Both the position numbers and the translations under genes were made by a program. Shown one piece after another: positions 11,115 to 23,232 of a DNA stretch of 64,000 bases. The notes under the pieces are model-generated. The model was not told the DNA's origin. It ran no database searches and saw only the letters and a program-made list of their open reading frames with translations. The DNA is from Dichotomocladium elegans (lineage: Eukaryota > Mucoromycota > Mucoromycetes > Mucorales > Lichtheimiaceae): contig JAIXMN010000025.1 of assembly GCA_025716815.1 (NCBI GenBank), forward strand, positions 186,001 through 250,000. Reading direction: 5' to 3'. How positions within the stretch are numbered: the stretch's first letter is position 1; every line of letters begins with the position of its first letter.

Positions 11115-11966
11115 TCAGATACTCTCGAATGTTCTGCTTTGCCACGAGAATCGTAAGCTACGGGGTCCAGCTAGAGCCGCAGTTTGGCAGTCGGTTCGAC
11201 CTAGCTGATGAATCGGGCCCACTATGGCACTAAGAACAAGTATGACAAAAATCGGTAGATACACCAAGAGACTCTCTAGTACGATCCATCCAATGGAGGT
11301 TATGCTGTGGCTTATATGGTGTGATTTGACCATGCTATAAAAGAGCCATGCTGCAGTAGACATGCCAACCATGGCAATGCCGTGAAGGGTCGCTGTCGTG
11401 CGCAGGAACAAGATGTCGCGGGTATGTTGTAAAAATGGCCGGCAAAGAAAGAGAATGGCGATGTTCATGGCATTGAGTGCTGTCAGGGCGACCACAAGAC
11501 CAGCCATCAAGTGGCGAGTCCTGCTTATGTTATCATCCATCGTTACGCGGACGCAAACCAAGGTGGCGACGATCCCGCTATACAGTAAAAGGAGAGCGAA
11601 GGTGACCCAGAAAATCGCAGGTTTGTTCCGCAGACGGAAAAACAGCCGTCGCTGCTCTTTGTCAATATCGCCTTGCCGACCCACGTGCTGAATGTAAATG
11701 AGCTGACATCCGACTAGCCCGGCATACAAGAGCAAAGAGAAGATGGGCATGTGGTTGATGGCAACACTCCTATCTGCCAGCAAAACAACAGAGTCGCCTT
11801 GGTATTGTCGTGATATCATCAACAGCAGGGCGATTGCAGATAGGACAGCGAACAAGATGAACGGTGACAAGAGGTAGTTGCGACGGAATCTGGTGACCAG
11901 GATGACAGTGCAACCAAGAAATATAATAGTATACACGATCCATGAGATGTCCTGTGCGGAAAACAT
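11115..11966 (-). CDS. Seven-span membrane protein, uncharacterised
   Basis: A single exon encodes 283 residues from the ATG at 11966. About seven hydrophobic segments of 20-25 residues are evenly spaced, starting at ISWIVYTIIFLGCTVILV and ending at WIVLESLLVYLPIFVILVL. Short basic loops (FRRNY, EEQRRLFFRLRNK-like) separate them. The layout resembles a seven-transmembrane fungal protein but no family signature is recognised. An in-frame ATG at 12143 would add a repeat-encoded tail of poor quality, so the inner start is preferred. The gene lies tail-to-tail with the CHERP-like gene, 90 bases apart. Confidence 0.65.
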   Translation of the reverse strand: MFSAQDISWIVYTIIFLGCTVILVTRFRRNYLLSPFILFAVLSAIALLLMISRQYQGDSVVLLADRSVAINHMPIFSLLLYAGLVGCQLIYIQHVGRQGDIDKEQRRLFFRLRNKPAIFWVTFALLLLYSGIVATLVCVRVTMDDNISRTRHLMAGLVVALTALNAMNIAILFLCRPFLQHTRDILFLRTTATLHGIAMVGMSTAAWLFYSMVKSHHISHSITSIGWIVLESLLVYLPIFVILVLSAIVGPIHQLGRTDCQTAALAGPRSLRFSWQSRTFESI

Positions 11967-11969
11967 CTG

Positions 11970-12115
11970 CTTATATATACATATATATGTATATATGTAT
12001 ATATATATTGGTGCGTATGTATACGGTAGATATAGACGGAATAGCAAAGAAAGAGAGAGGGAGGGAGGGAGGGAAAGAGAAAAAAGGGAAAAAAGGAGGG
12101 GGAGGTATCTTTTAA
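11970..12115. repeat. TA-rich and GA-rich simple repeats
   Basis: A (TA/TG)n stretch (11973-12010) is followed by a purine-rich (GAGG/AAAG) stretch (12045-12107). They lie directly upstream of the seven-span protein gene and probably form part of its leader or promoter. Confidence 0.8.
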
Positions 12116-12174
12116 TGCGTGACCCATTAGTTTTGCCAAGCAAACAAGCAGTCTAATACTTGTAGCATCACTGT

Positions 12175-13678
<1,504 letters not shown>

Positions 13679-14045
13679 TATACTCAATACAATAGGGCAG
13701 GAACAGGCAATGGAAAGAAAAGACTGAGCTAAAGCTTGTGGTGTGCTGAACGGGGGATCTGTTTATTTGTATTGTCCACGCACCCAGCAGACGAATGCAC
13801 ACACAAGCGCCAATCAGGAAAGGACCGGACCCATCTCGCTCTTTCTGCCAGTCCATTGTTTCGTCCCGCTCGCTGATTTGAAAAGCGTCGTTACACGCAT
13901 TCTATGCAAAGCTGTCTGTGCCTCCGTGCTTGGGGCAGATCAAGAGCAGTCTTGTGAGAAAAAAAGAGAATCTGACAGCCAATCAAAAGTTGTGCCAAGC
14001 TTACATCTTCCTCAATTTGCCAGCCGCAGTAGTATTGGCGCCCCA
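13679..14045. other. Intergenic region
   Basis: This is thiolase upstream sequence. No gene or clear motif is seen beyond short chance frames. Confidence 0.4.
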
Positions 14046-15060
14046 TTTATTTTAGAATCCATTGGTGAGAATCCATCCATTGTCCTAGAGCAGCTGATGT
14101 AGCAACTGCTCCAAAGATTGGAGGTCTCAGAGTATCTAAAAACGACGCTCCATCAATTTATGAAACTTGACATTGAAAATGGCTCGCTTTCAGCCTGTAG
14201 ACAGGAATAGTAATGCAAGATCCAAGAGCGCCTTAATTGGATGCGCTGGTGGGAAATGAGTGACATTGGCTTTAGAAAAAAACTCTGTTTTTCTTGATGA
14301 ATCTGGATTCCATATAAATATGAAACCCAGCATGACATGGTGCAAGAAAGGGGCTCCTGCAGTGGTCACAATACCAATGACAAGGGCAAAGATAGCCTCC
14401 ATCTTGGGAGCAACCTCGGCATCAGGGATCATTAAATGTAGCTTGAGACTCCCGCAGCAGCAATCAAGAAAAGAAAGAGGGCAGGTCAATCTGAAGTTGC
14501 GAGCAGAGGAAGTGTTACTGGACATTATCTCAGCTTCCTTAAGGCTACGATGGTCGAGATGGTTAATATGAACATATGAAGGGCCAATGTTTGGTGATGG
14601 ATAATGCACCTGTCCATAAGGCTGAGGAGATCTCTAAATACATCGAGTGTCGAGGATATCGATGTGCGTATCTTACCACCATACTTTGGCTGAACTCAAT
14701 CCGATTCGGCAGTTTTGGTCATTTATCAAGTGCAAAGTAAAAGGCAATAGGTTATCCTTGTTCCATTCTGCAATCTTCTAATATTCCGGATCGTCTGTAA
14801 ATAACGATATCAGCCTAACTCAAGTGCCTCAAGAGGAGAGTTTTGGGCTTTGGGTGGGACCGTGGTTTGACTGCGCCCGCGCAGGTCTCCCACCATGGCT
14901 TCGTCTGCTTTCCTCTGTTGCTTCTGTCGCTGAAGTTGAAGTTGGTGTTGTTGTTGGTCCGTCGTCGTCCATCCTCGTTTCACCCCACGCATAGAGTGTC
15001 CCTGCGCTATTTCGCCACCCTCGGGTGTCAACGATATGCTTCATGTTGACAATACGAGGG
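14046..15060 (+). mobile_element. Tc1/mariner-like element relic, copy 2
   Basis: The plus strand carries scattered pieces of the same transposase as copies 1, 3 and 4: the helix segment before residues FMKLDIENG, the core FLDESGFHINMKPSMTW (14260-14571), and a degenerate tail around 14600-14720. Stops and frameshifts break it throughout. From 14754 to 14920 it matches copy 1 closely, including a block reading actcaagtgcctc and gcgcaggtctcccaccatgg. Copies 1 and 2 therefore share a 3' end that copy 4 lacks and form a subfamily. Confidence 0.75.
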
Positions 15061-15960
15061 TCATGTTTTGAGAATAATCAGAAGTAGAACCTTCGGGGAC
15101 ATGAAAAATTATGTGGTAGCCTCAATTGATACGCATTCTCTGTATAAAGGCTAAAGATAGGTGGTTGCAAATAGATAAGATTCTGTCACTCATTAACCTA
15201 GGGAAATATTTACAAGCAATCGCGTTACATCGTAGAAAAAGGATACAAAGAAATAGACCTTATTATATCACGCTACGCTTTATAGATAGTATATGCAGGA
15301 ACATCTCTCATGGTGCACGACAGTATCGCCTTACCTGCAGTAGCGTGGAAGAAGAGTTTTCGCTGGTCCCAGGTCAGTACAGTAGTGACCAAACTGACAG
15401 GTGCGCGGGAGTATCATAGGTCAGGGATGATTTGTACTTTTATCCTGGACGACGTTCGTAAAATAAATAATTTCTTTCTGCTGTTGCTGGATACTATTTG
15501 CACAACCAATTCCAGGCACAAATATGAGCGCAGGAACGGATACATTTGCATTTCTATTCTATCAAAAGCTATTTGAATTTACAAAGTCTCTTTATTCATC
15601 CGTTGATCCTCGTCACTAATTTGGTCCACCCAGTTTGCGAGACTGAACAAAAGATGACTCGTTTATGATATGTGTGTAACTGTTGTAGCCAGCATATATA
15701 TACATTGTCAATGAACCCAGGAATACAGAATTATGATTGACCAATCTATTTGATTATAACCTAAAATGCCTTCCAAATGAGGAGTACTAGAAAGGGGATG
15801 GTGGGTAGGTACTCAGTCTACTGGAAACCATGCTGGTTGCCGTTTCATTGTTTAGTGGCCATAGCCATGCATGCAGCTTCCAGTTTTCTATTTGAGTAAC
15901 CCCGACCAAGGCTGGTTTAAATTTTGTCCTCACGCGCCAGACGCGGGTTGCAGGCACAAA
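15061..15960. other. Intergenic region
   Basis: AT-rich sequence with only short chance frames. An alternative in-frame ATG for the next gene is at 15871. No RNA gene was recognised. Confidence 0.4.
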
Positions 15961-17870
15961 ATGTTTTCACCTCTGCAGCACCATATCGAATATGAGAATG
16001 CTGTGGAAATGCCCATGACACCGACCGAGAGTAGCTCTCCTTTCAAGGCCTTTTCTCCTATTGCCAATGCTGTTAGACATGCCATCAAAGATGGTACGCG
16101 ACAATGGCGCCGCAATTTCGAATCGTTCTCTCAAATGACCAGATCTAGTCCTGAAGTAGCAAAGGTAACGTTCGTTAAACGGGCAGCATTGTCTTAGTGA
16201 TGCTAATCTTGTCCCCTCTGTTTCCATCAGGAATATGAATGCCCTGCTTCACCCCATAGATTTAATACCGCTAGATCACCCCATAGAGCAAACAGCAACA
16301 TGGACGATCGTAACGATGATGAGAGCACATCACTGACTCCGGCATTCGAACAACAATCGTTAAGTAGCAGCGCTGACAACACGTCTTTCGAAACTGGTCT
16401 GCCTGAGTTGCGTTATCGTGAATCACTTTTCGGATCACCGCGTCGGTCTTTTACTTCAGGTTCTATTGCAGTAACTCCTTCCCTTCGAAGTAATTCACCG
16501 ATGCCTACGCTGTCCCCCGCTTCACACCGCTCCCGCTCTGCCATTGACTACTCTGAATCACGTTTCGAGCGTCATGCACTTGCAGCACCATACCATTCAC
16601 CTTCTAGGAGCTTGAGATCTCGCTACTCACTCAGTAATCCATCTATTGCTAATCGCAGTAGACCAGCTTTATCGACTCGAAATCCTTCTGGAGACGAACT
16701 ACGGCGACTTGATCGGCTCCAGGAAAAGCTTCACGCCATTGAACAAGTGGTATAAACTATAAGACACGAGCAAGCCGCTCGAAGTGATACTAATTGGATC
16801 CCTTCCTAGTCATCACAATTGTCGGAAACCGTAAGGAATGAAATCGTGGAATTGCGATCGTCTGAATTGCGGGAAGGTCGACAAGGGCAGACTTATACCA
16901 CGAACCTAACTTCATGCAGACCTCGTTCGACATATTCATCGCCAGCAAAACCATCTCAGTCACGTCTCGAGTTCGATCACACATCGTATGCATCGCCACT
17001 TAAGTCAGAAGCTAACTCCAAAATTCCATCGCCACCAGCACCACCATCATCCTCTCTGTCACCGACTACAGACAGTACTCCACGAAATGTAGGGGAACCT
17101 TCGTCAACCAAACGACCTGGTCCTGTCGATCACGGCCACCATTTAGTCGCTGACAAGGTAAAATAGAACGAATTGTATTGCGCTTATTTATGGCTATATC
17201 TAAAATGATGCAACGTCAGTATTCTTCCCCACGTCGGACGGAGACACCTACTCGCCTTATGCGCAATGTTCTTAGTGACATTCCTAGCGTAAAGCTACGC
17301 TCTGCCGCAACTTACAGGTACCAGATACCATTTGCAAGTTGGCCTATTAACTTATTAGTATGTAGGAGTCCGAGGGGTACTAAAATCAAGAATAAGATCT
17401 GGGAAGAAATCCAGGCCGCAAAAGCACAAAAAATGACTCATGACCAATCTCCACATTCATCCGCTGCCGTCAAGCAGTCCGTTAAAAAGATTCCAATGAC
17501 TGAAAACCAGGAACACTTCTGGAATGCAGACGATAATTATTCCAAGCCTCGCCCTGGCGGGTTGACCGAGAAGCTGATGCGAGTTGCTCAAGAAGAAGCT
17601 GAAGAACGTGAAGCACAATTAAATACACCAGGATCCTTAAGTGAAGAACTCGACCGGGCTAATTCGCGGTCCATGATGGAAGAGCTAGAAAAAGTGCGGG
17701 AACAGACCGAAGCTCGGATGTTTTCGCTTGATCCTATAGATGACAAGACTAAAGAAACCCGACGGGCTTTGATGGATGAATTGCGAACAAAAAAAGACCC
17801 TATCCAACGCATCGAAGGTGACGAATGGATGTTTCAGGGGAAGGAATATTCAGTCAAAGAGAAGAAGTAA
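15961..17870 (+). CDS. Uncharacterised serine-rich protein
   Basis: Five exons are proposed: 15961-16164, 16231-16749, 16810-17157, 17220-17317 and 17366-17870, giving 557 residues. The first two thirds are disordered and rich in Ser, Pro and Arg. A short coiled-coil-like stretch (DELRRLDRLQEKLHAIEQV) sits near residue 235. The C-terminal third has SVKLRSAATYR, a basic IKNKIWEEIQAAKAQK, and charged helices ending MDELRTKKDPIQRI. Recurrent SPxR-like sites suggest phosphorylation by cyclin-dependent kinase, which is inference. No domain is recognised. The fourth intron is 48 bases and stop-free in frame, so its retention would insert 16 residues. A longer start at 15871 is possible. Confidence 0.7.
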
Positions 17871-17888
17871 TCCTACAAGTAGCGTAGA

Positions 17889-17894
17889 AATAAA
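17889..17894 (+). terminator. Polyadenylation signal AATAAA
   Basis: AATAAA lies 19 bases after the stop codon of the serine-rich protein gene, a suitable place for 3' end formation. Confidence 0.45.
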
Positions 17895-18012
17895 ACTTGA
17901 TTAGCTTCCAGTATGTATGGATGTTTAATACGATTGCTGATCAATTCGGAGGTTCTGCTGAATTGGGAGTTATGCGGCAGGCGGTACCTGCGTTCCTTAA
18001 TAGCTTCCAACG

Positions 18013-19683
18013 ATGTCATTACCCATTTCACAAGACCAGCCATCAGGCAGTGATGAGAACCTTCTCTCCATGACCAGAATGGAATCACCAATCTCTGCAT
18101 CGTCTAATTCTTCTTCCTCGCTCTCTAATTATCTCGATCGTACCACGCCCACATCCACGCATTTTCCTGAAGGAGCCAGCCCGACTTTGGAGGGTCCATT
18201 TGATGGTTCACAACCAGCAATGCCAATACCTACTCGATCGCTCTCTGCTACGACACTTACTATGCAACCACCTCCAAGTGGAGGCGGAAGTCAGACGAAG
18301 CGTCATAGTTTGCGATCTCAACCTCCACCGCCTCTACAGCATCTTCCTCGGCAAGAGTCATTTACAAGCAGCAACAGTAGCTCGAATACTATACAAGCCG
18401 GGTCTCTTGGCTTAGACAGAACCATGTCCATGCACAGCGGTGGTGGTACCTATCAGCAACGTCCAACATCTCCCATCACCTCGCCCAGCATCCACAAGTC
18501 TCTGAACGCGCTTGATGCCAAATCGATTACTAGAGATATTGAACGATCCATACAGCACGTTCGTGGGGACGAGACCATTACTTCGCCCTCATCCCCATCA
18601 GCTAGTATGAATCCCTCGGGTTACTATTTTAGCCCCAACAACGGCAGCCAACCGGGGACATACCATTGGCATCATCCGCCGGCGGCATCGTCGACAGCAC
18701 AGCAGAGTGTTGCTCCGTACGCTCATCATCCGGTCAGTTATATACGTCAGGGAAGCGTCAGTAGCATCAGCATTCCGGCAACCGCAAATACAGCAGCTAG
18801 TATCGCTGCGACGACCATCGTGAATCCTCCGACCGTGAACCCGCAAGGCGATGTTTGGCAATCGTTGTGCGTGCGAGTGTTGCCTCTATTCAATGGAGAA
18901 GGTGTCAAGGGCAATATTGAAGACCTGAATGAGTTGCTTCGGTAAATGTGGGGAGAGAAAGGGAAAGACAGAGCGGGAAGGATGGGAGCTCAGGAAGAAT
19001 CAATACGGTTGAGAAACTAAAGTATAAACTCATTGGTCTGTCTTGAAACGTAGCCGTTGTCTGACCGACCCGGTCTCGTCACAGCTCTACCGTGATATCG
19101 AGTCTTTGCTGCGAGACGGGATGTTTACCCTGAACGCGAAGATGTTTGGTGTAACGGACGAGAAACTTCTCGATCGTCTGGTGGAGCAATGGTTTTTTTT
19201 CTTTACCTATGCATTACCTTATTTCGAAGCTGTCTTTTTACCACTCCGGACGGATGTGAGATATAGGTCTGTCGACGAGGCGGAGATGTGGAATGTGCGC
19301 AATATGGCACTTCGCAGTTTCAGAGACAATGTGATCCTGCTTCAAACGAAGCGCTTGGAAGGTATAAGCTACATTCTTTTTTTGCTTGGGAGAACTAAAA
19401 AAACAGGGGAATGGTTTGTGTAGATGTATTTGCCAAATTATTTACCGATTTTGGATCGTCGCAAAACCCAGCGGCAACTGCAGCCAAGATGCTCCAAATG
19501 ACATCATTACTAGCGTCTGCGCCAGACCATAATGAAGAGATCGAGCGTGTTCTTTCAAGCCTTAAAGCAAATTGGAAAATCATGATGACAAAGGGAGATC
19601 GTCGAGGGTTTGCAGGTGTGCGAAAGGCAAGAGCAGGATCAAGTTCAGATGCTTCAAACCAGATTTTTGGAACGCTGACTTGA
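18013..19683 (+). CDS. HbrB-like TORC2 subunit (Bit61/Protor family)
   Basis: Three exons (18013-18941, 19054-19361 and 19424-19683) encode 498 residues. The first 280 residues are disordered, rich in Ser, Pro, Gln and His. From about residue 280 comes the HbrB-like domain: VWQSLCVRVLPLFNGEGVKG, ELLRRCLTD, a segment ending ERLVEQWFFFF-like (seen as LVEQWFFFFTYALPYFEAVF), LPLRTD and ALRSFRDNVIL, then helices ending ANWKIMMTKGDRRGF. Members of this family are Bit61/Bit2 in yeast, HbrB in Aspergillus and PRR5/Protor in animals. They are accessory subunits of TOR complex 2, which controls actin and cell-wall growth through AGC kinases. The long disordered N-terminus is probably regulatory. The gene follows the serine-rich protein gene by 142 bases on the same strand. 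Confidence 0.87.
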
Positions 19684-21294
19684 GCAGCAATGAAGGACAA
19701 AAGGATGCCGAAACTGCAACCTTCTCGTTCAGCCGTTTTTTTAATTTCTGCAAATTAAAAATGTAGCATAAAGATCATAGTCGCACCAAGCAAACCATAT
19801 TCTTAAATGTCTGTTTAGCATAACTTCTTTGTTAATCTCATCCAGAGTAGCACAGAGTCAAAAGAGAGAGAGAGAGAGAGAGGGGAGAGAGCTGTTCGTC
19901 CACTTCGACATCGCCGAAAACATCAGCGCTGCTAATGTTCATATGACTTCATGCTCACATGACGCTAATTGATAAGAAAGAGTCGAGATCTTGGCCACGT
20001 TCATCATCTTTGTGACTTTGAAAAAATCCACCATACATTCAGAAGAGAGAGAATGTTCCCTTGGGGCACACAAGCTATTTAACATGACATTGAGCTTCCC
20101 GACTACTCTTTTTTTCAAGAGAAAGGATCTTTGTCTTAGTAAGTTCCCACAACGTAGAGGTCCTGTTGTCATTATTGCTTTTTTCCCGCTCTCCCCCCCC
20201 TCGCTTACTGGCTCGCATTCCAGCCTAAATATCGCAATCGTCATGGATATGCACTCTTTTTAAATGTTTATTTGTCATACTGCGTCCCAAAATTTCCATA
20301 TTCATCGATATTACATATAAAGACTAAACCGATGCATTCAAGTTGCAATGTTTGTTGCATCAATATTTCAAAAGATTAGGCGGAGATAGAGAAGTAGGTT
20401 TATTTTCCTCTTCCTCTCACGCAAAAACAATGATGGTGTTTTTTTTTTCAAAGGACTTGCGGGAAACCGGAGATCTAACTTTTTAAAAATGGTTCACATG
20501 GCAACTGTTATCCATGTGACCATGATCTGAGCGATGTGTCATGATGATCTGCTCTCCCTGGGGATATAGCTGAGAGGGGACAGGGGGGTTTAGGGGGATG
20601 AGGAGGCATGGCTTAACCTTTTGGGAGCCCGTTTTGGATAAAGCACGCTTCAGGTTACCACAGGGGGCCGATAACGATATGCAAGGCTTTTGGGCTGTGA
20701 GAAAAACAAATATCGCACGACTCTGGACGCCCAGAAGGTCAGGCGGGCTACGCAAAAGCGAGATGGGGGAGTTCCAGTTCAACAACGGTGGGTGCGGAGG
20801 GTGGGGGGGGAGGGGTAGTGGGTTTGGGAGATGCTCCGCCGCTATGATATATAATTTTTTTTTCTCGTTTTCTTTTGCTGAGAACAGATGATTGTGTCAC
20901 GCTGGGAAAGAAAAGAGGAAGGTCTGTTCCCGAACTTGGGAAGGACGAGCACTTCCATTGTCTTGCAGCATTGATGATCTATTTGGAAATGTAGACAAAA
21001 GGGAAAAAGGAAAGTGGAGGTGACAAAGTAGACATCTAACGACGATTCGATCAAGCAGAAAACCTTTTCTTTCTCCTTCGTAGATAGCCCATGTTTCTCA
21101 TGGTGTGAGTAAGAGCACACAGAAGCCTGCGCTTGCGAGTGTTCGCAAGCGCAACACGCTGATGGAAAAGTTTATTTCAGAAATCTTTCGTCCCTTCTAT
21201 TCTTCTATCTCTTTTTCTTTTCTCCCATCCTTTCGCAAGCGCGCAAATACTGCATTCTTCTACGCTACCTTCTCTTTCTCCCCCTTCCAGTTTC
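19684..21294. other. Long intergenic region upstream of the MADS-box gene
   Basis: It contains a (GA)n tract at 19864-19883, a G-rich stretch (20575-20830) and a strongly pyrimidine-rich leader (21180-21290) just before the MADS gene. No conserved coding frame is seen. The length suits an extended promoter and 5' UTR. Confidence 0.45.
19864..19883 (+). repeat. (GA)n microsatellite
   Basis: About ten perfect GA units lie in an intergenic position after the HbrB-like gene. Confidence 0.8.
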
Positions 21295-22394
21295 ATGAAC
21301 AATCTCGGCCGTTTAGCACCCGGACTACGTCCAGGTCAGATTCCCGACAGACCTAACTCGTTCCAACCGCCTCCTGGTTCAATCATGGATGAACGTGCGA
21401 TTATTTCTCAGAGCGGCGTCGGTGATGACGACTCTGATGGCGAAGGGAAGCCCGGAAAACGCTCAGGGAGACGCAAAATCAAGATTGAGTTCATTGAAGA
21501 TAAATCACGGCGCCACATCACCTTTTCGAAGCGAAAAGCGGGCATCATGAAGAAGGTACAGGACAGCAATAACTTACCGATCAAAAGGGAACAGCAATCC
21601 ATATTGACTTAGCTACCTACCATTACACTATCGGGGAATCTGAATGTGTAGGCTTATGAACTGAGTACATTGACTGGTACCCAGGTGCTCCTTCTCGTTG
21701 TCTCGGAAACTGGGCTTGTGTACACCTTCACTACACCCAAGCTCCAACCGCTTGTCACAAAACCTGAGGGCAAGAATCTCATTCAGGCTTGCTTGAATTC
21801 ACCAGATCCTGCCACAGGCGAGGCGGCGGCACCCACTTCGGTAAGCATGTTTTCATTTTTTTCATATATATAGTACGCAGTGCCACTGGTAAAAAGCGCT
21901 GATCGCCTAATGGCTCACTCAGCCGCAGTCTGCTCATTCGACCCACACGACTCCGAGTAACACAGGCGCGACAAACGCCGCCGTGGGTAAAACAGTACAC
22001 GGGAATCCATATCGTCAAGATACCGGGACATCAGATATCTATGCAGCAACGGACAGAAAGGTACTTCATGACGGGAAAGGAAGAGACAGAAAGAGCGTGG
22101 TAAATTATGGTTGCTGTCAATAGTAGTAACCCAATGCATTCATTTTTCTAGCCCAGAACAGCCCCTTATGGAAGCATGCCAGTGGCATCCTACCCGGGCT
22201 ACGAGCCTGCAGGATATCAGCAGGCTGTTGCGGCCACTGCTCCTGTATCACAGCCAGTCTATCCACCGCCCAGCGCAGCGTACGCCCAATCTCCTGTCAA
22301 TCCATCCTCCAGCTATTATGGCTCAAACCCTCAGGGCCACCAGCAGTATATGCCGCAGTCAAGCAGCGCATCTTTCTGGCCGCCGAAGAAGTAA
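21295..22394 (+). CDS. SRF/MCM1-type MADS-box transcription factor
   Basis: Four exons (21295-21555, 21652-21840, 21923-22060 and 22152-22394) encode 276 residues. Residues about 58-115 are a type I MADS box: GRRKIKIEFIEDKSRRHITF, SKRKAGIMKK, then AYELSTLTGTQVLLLVVSE and GLVYTFTTPKLQPLV. The first intron splits the domain right after IMKK. The acidic stretch DDDSDGEG precedes the box. The tail is rich in Pro, Gln, Tyr and Ser, typical of an activation region. SRF/MCM1 proteins bind CArG-like boxes as dimers and recruit partners that set cell-cycle, mating or metabolic programmes. This is likely the single MCM1-class factor of the genome, by inference from the family. Confidence 0.92.
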
Positions 22395-23232
22395 ATCACA
22401 AACGAATAACGACAGAGAACTCATATATAAAACCTTTCCACTCTCCTTTCTTCTCCACCCTCCTTGAGATGTGTATACAGACCCTTTCTATCTTCACCGC
22501 GCCCAAAACATTCCCTCTCTCCCTCCCCGCCGCTTTCATGTGCCATGTGTATCGAGATACCTAACCGTCATATTTTCTTTCCCCAAGCCGCCCCCGTCCA
22601 TCCTCAACATTCATATTATTTTATAGCCTTTTCATTTATTTTTTTTTTCCTCTGGGGGACCACAACCATCAAATTCAACCTTGCTAGCTTTGCGTCGTTT
22701 ATTGGACTTGTGGACATGTGTCGGACATTTACGTGGCGGTTGAGATTACACGACCCCCATAGCCTTGTGTCATAGCACTGTCTTCCTCGTCTACTGCCAG
22801 AGGAAGGTCATGTGAATCGGGCCCATTCGGCCCTGCTGACAGCATAAGAGAGAAAAAAACACAGAGAGAGGGAGGCAGGAACAGGTATACCTTGTTTTCA
22901 AAAATAAATCTCATATTGTCTTTTGCTTGATAATGTTAACGTTGCCATAGATAAGCGCTTCGTAAGAAACGTAAGGACACGTTGGCCCTGGCAGCGTGTG
23001 CACGCTTATGCCTCAAGACGTCTGAGGAAATAATGGATGAAGTGCTTCGGTGGTGCACCAAAGGGCGACGAGGGAGAGAGGGGGTGAAAGGACAAAAATT
23101 GTAGCGAATGAAAAAGGTTCATGATATCATTGTTTTTCATATGATTTTTTTGGCATGTGAAAGGGTCAGAAGTGTGGAGAAGAACACTTTTTTGCGCACC
23201 CTCTCGCATTCCTTCTACTTTCTTACGTCCTC
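22395..23232. other. Intergenic region
   Basis: The 3' UTR side is pyrimidine-rich (22430-22580). The remainder holds no recognisable gene. A bracket of purines at 22840-22880 resembles simple sequence. Confidence 0.4.

Noticed and set aside
11967..12143. N-terminal extension of the seven-span protein
   Set aside because: It is encoded by TA and GA simple repeats and looks like translated leader.
19782..19798. Fourteen-base match (atcatagtcgcacc) to the start of Tc1 copy 4
   Set aside because: Too short and isolated; no transposase sequence nearby, so a solo terminal repeat cannot be claimed.
20575..20830. G-rich stretch as telomere-like or small gene
   Set aside because: No tandem telomeric unit and no conserved frame; treated as promoter sequence.
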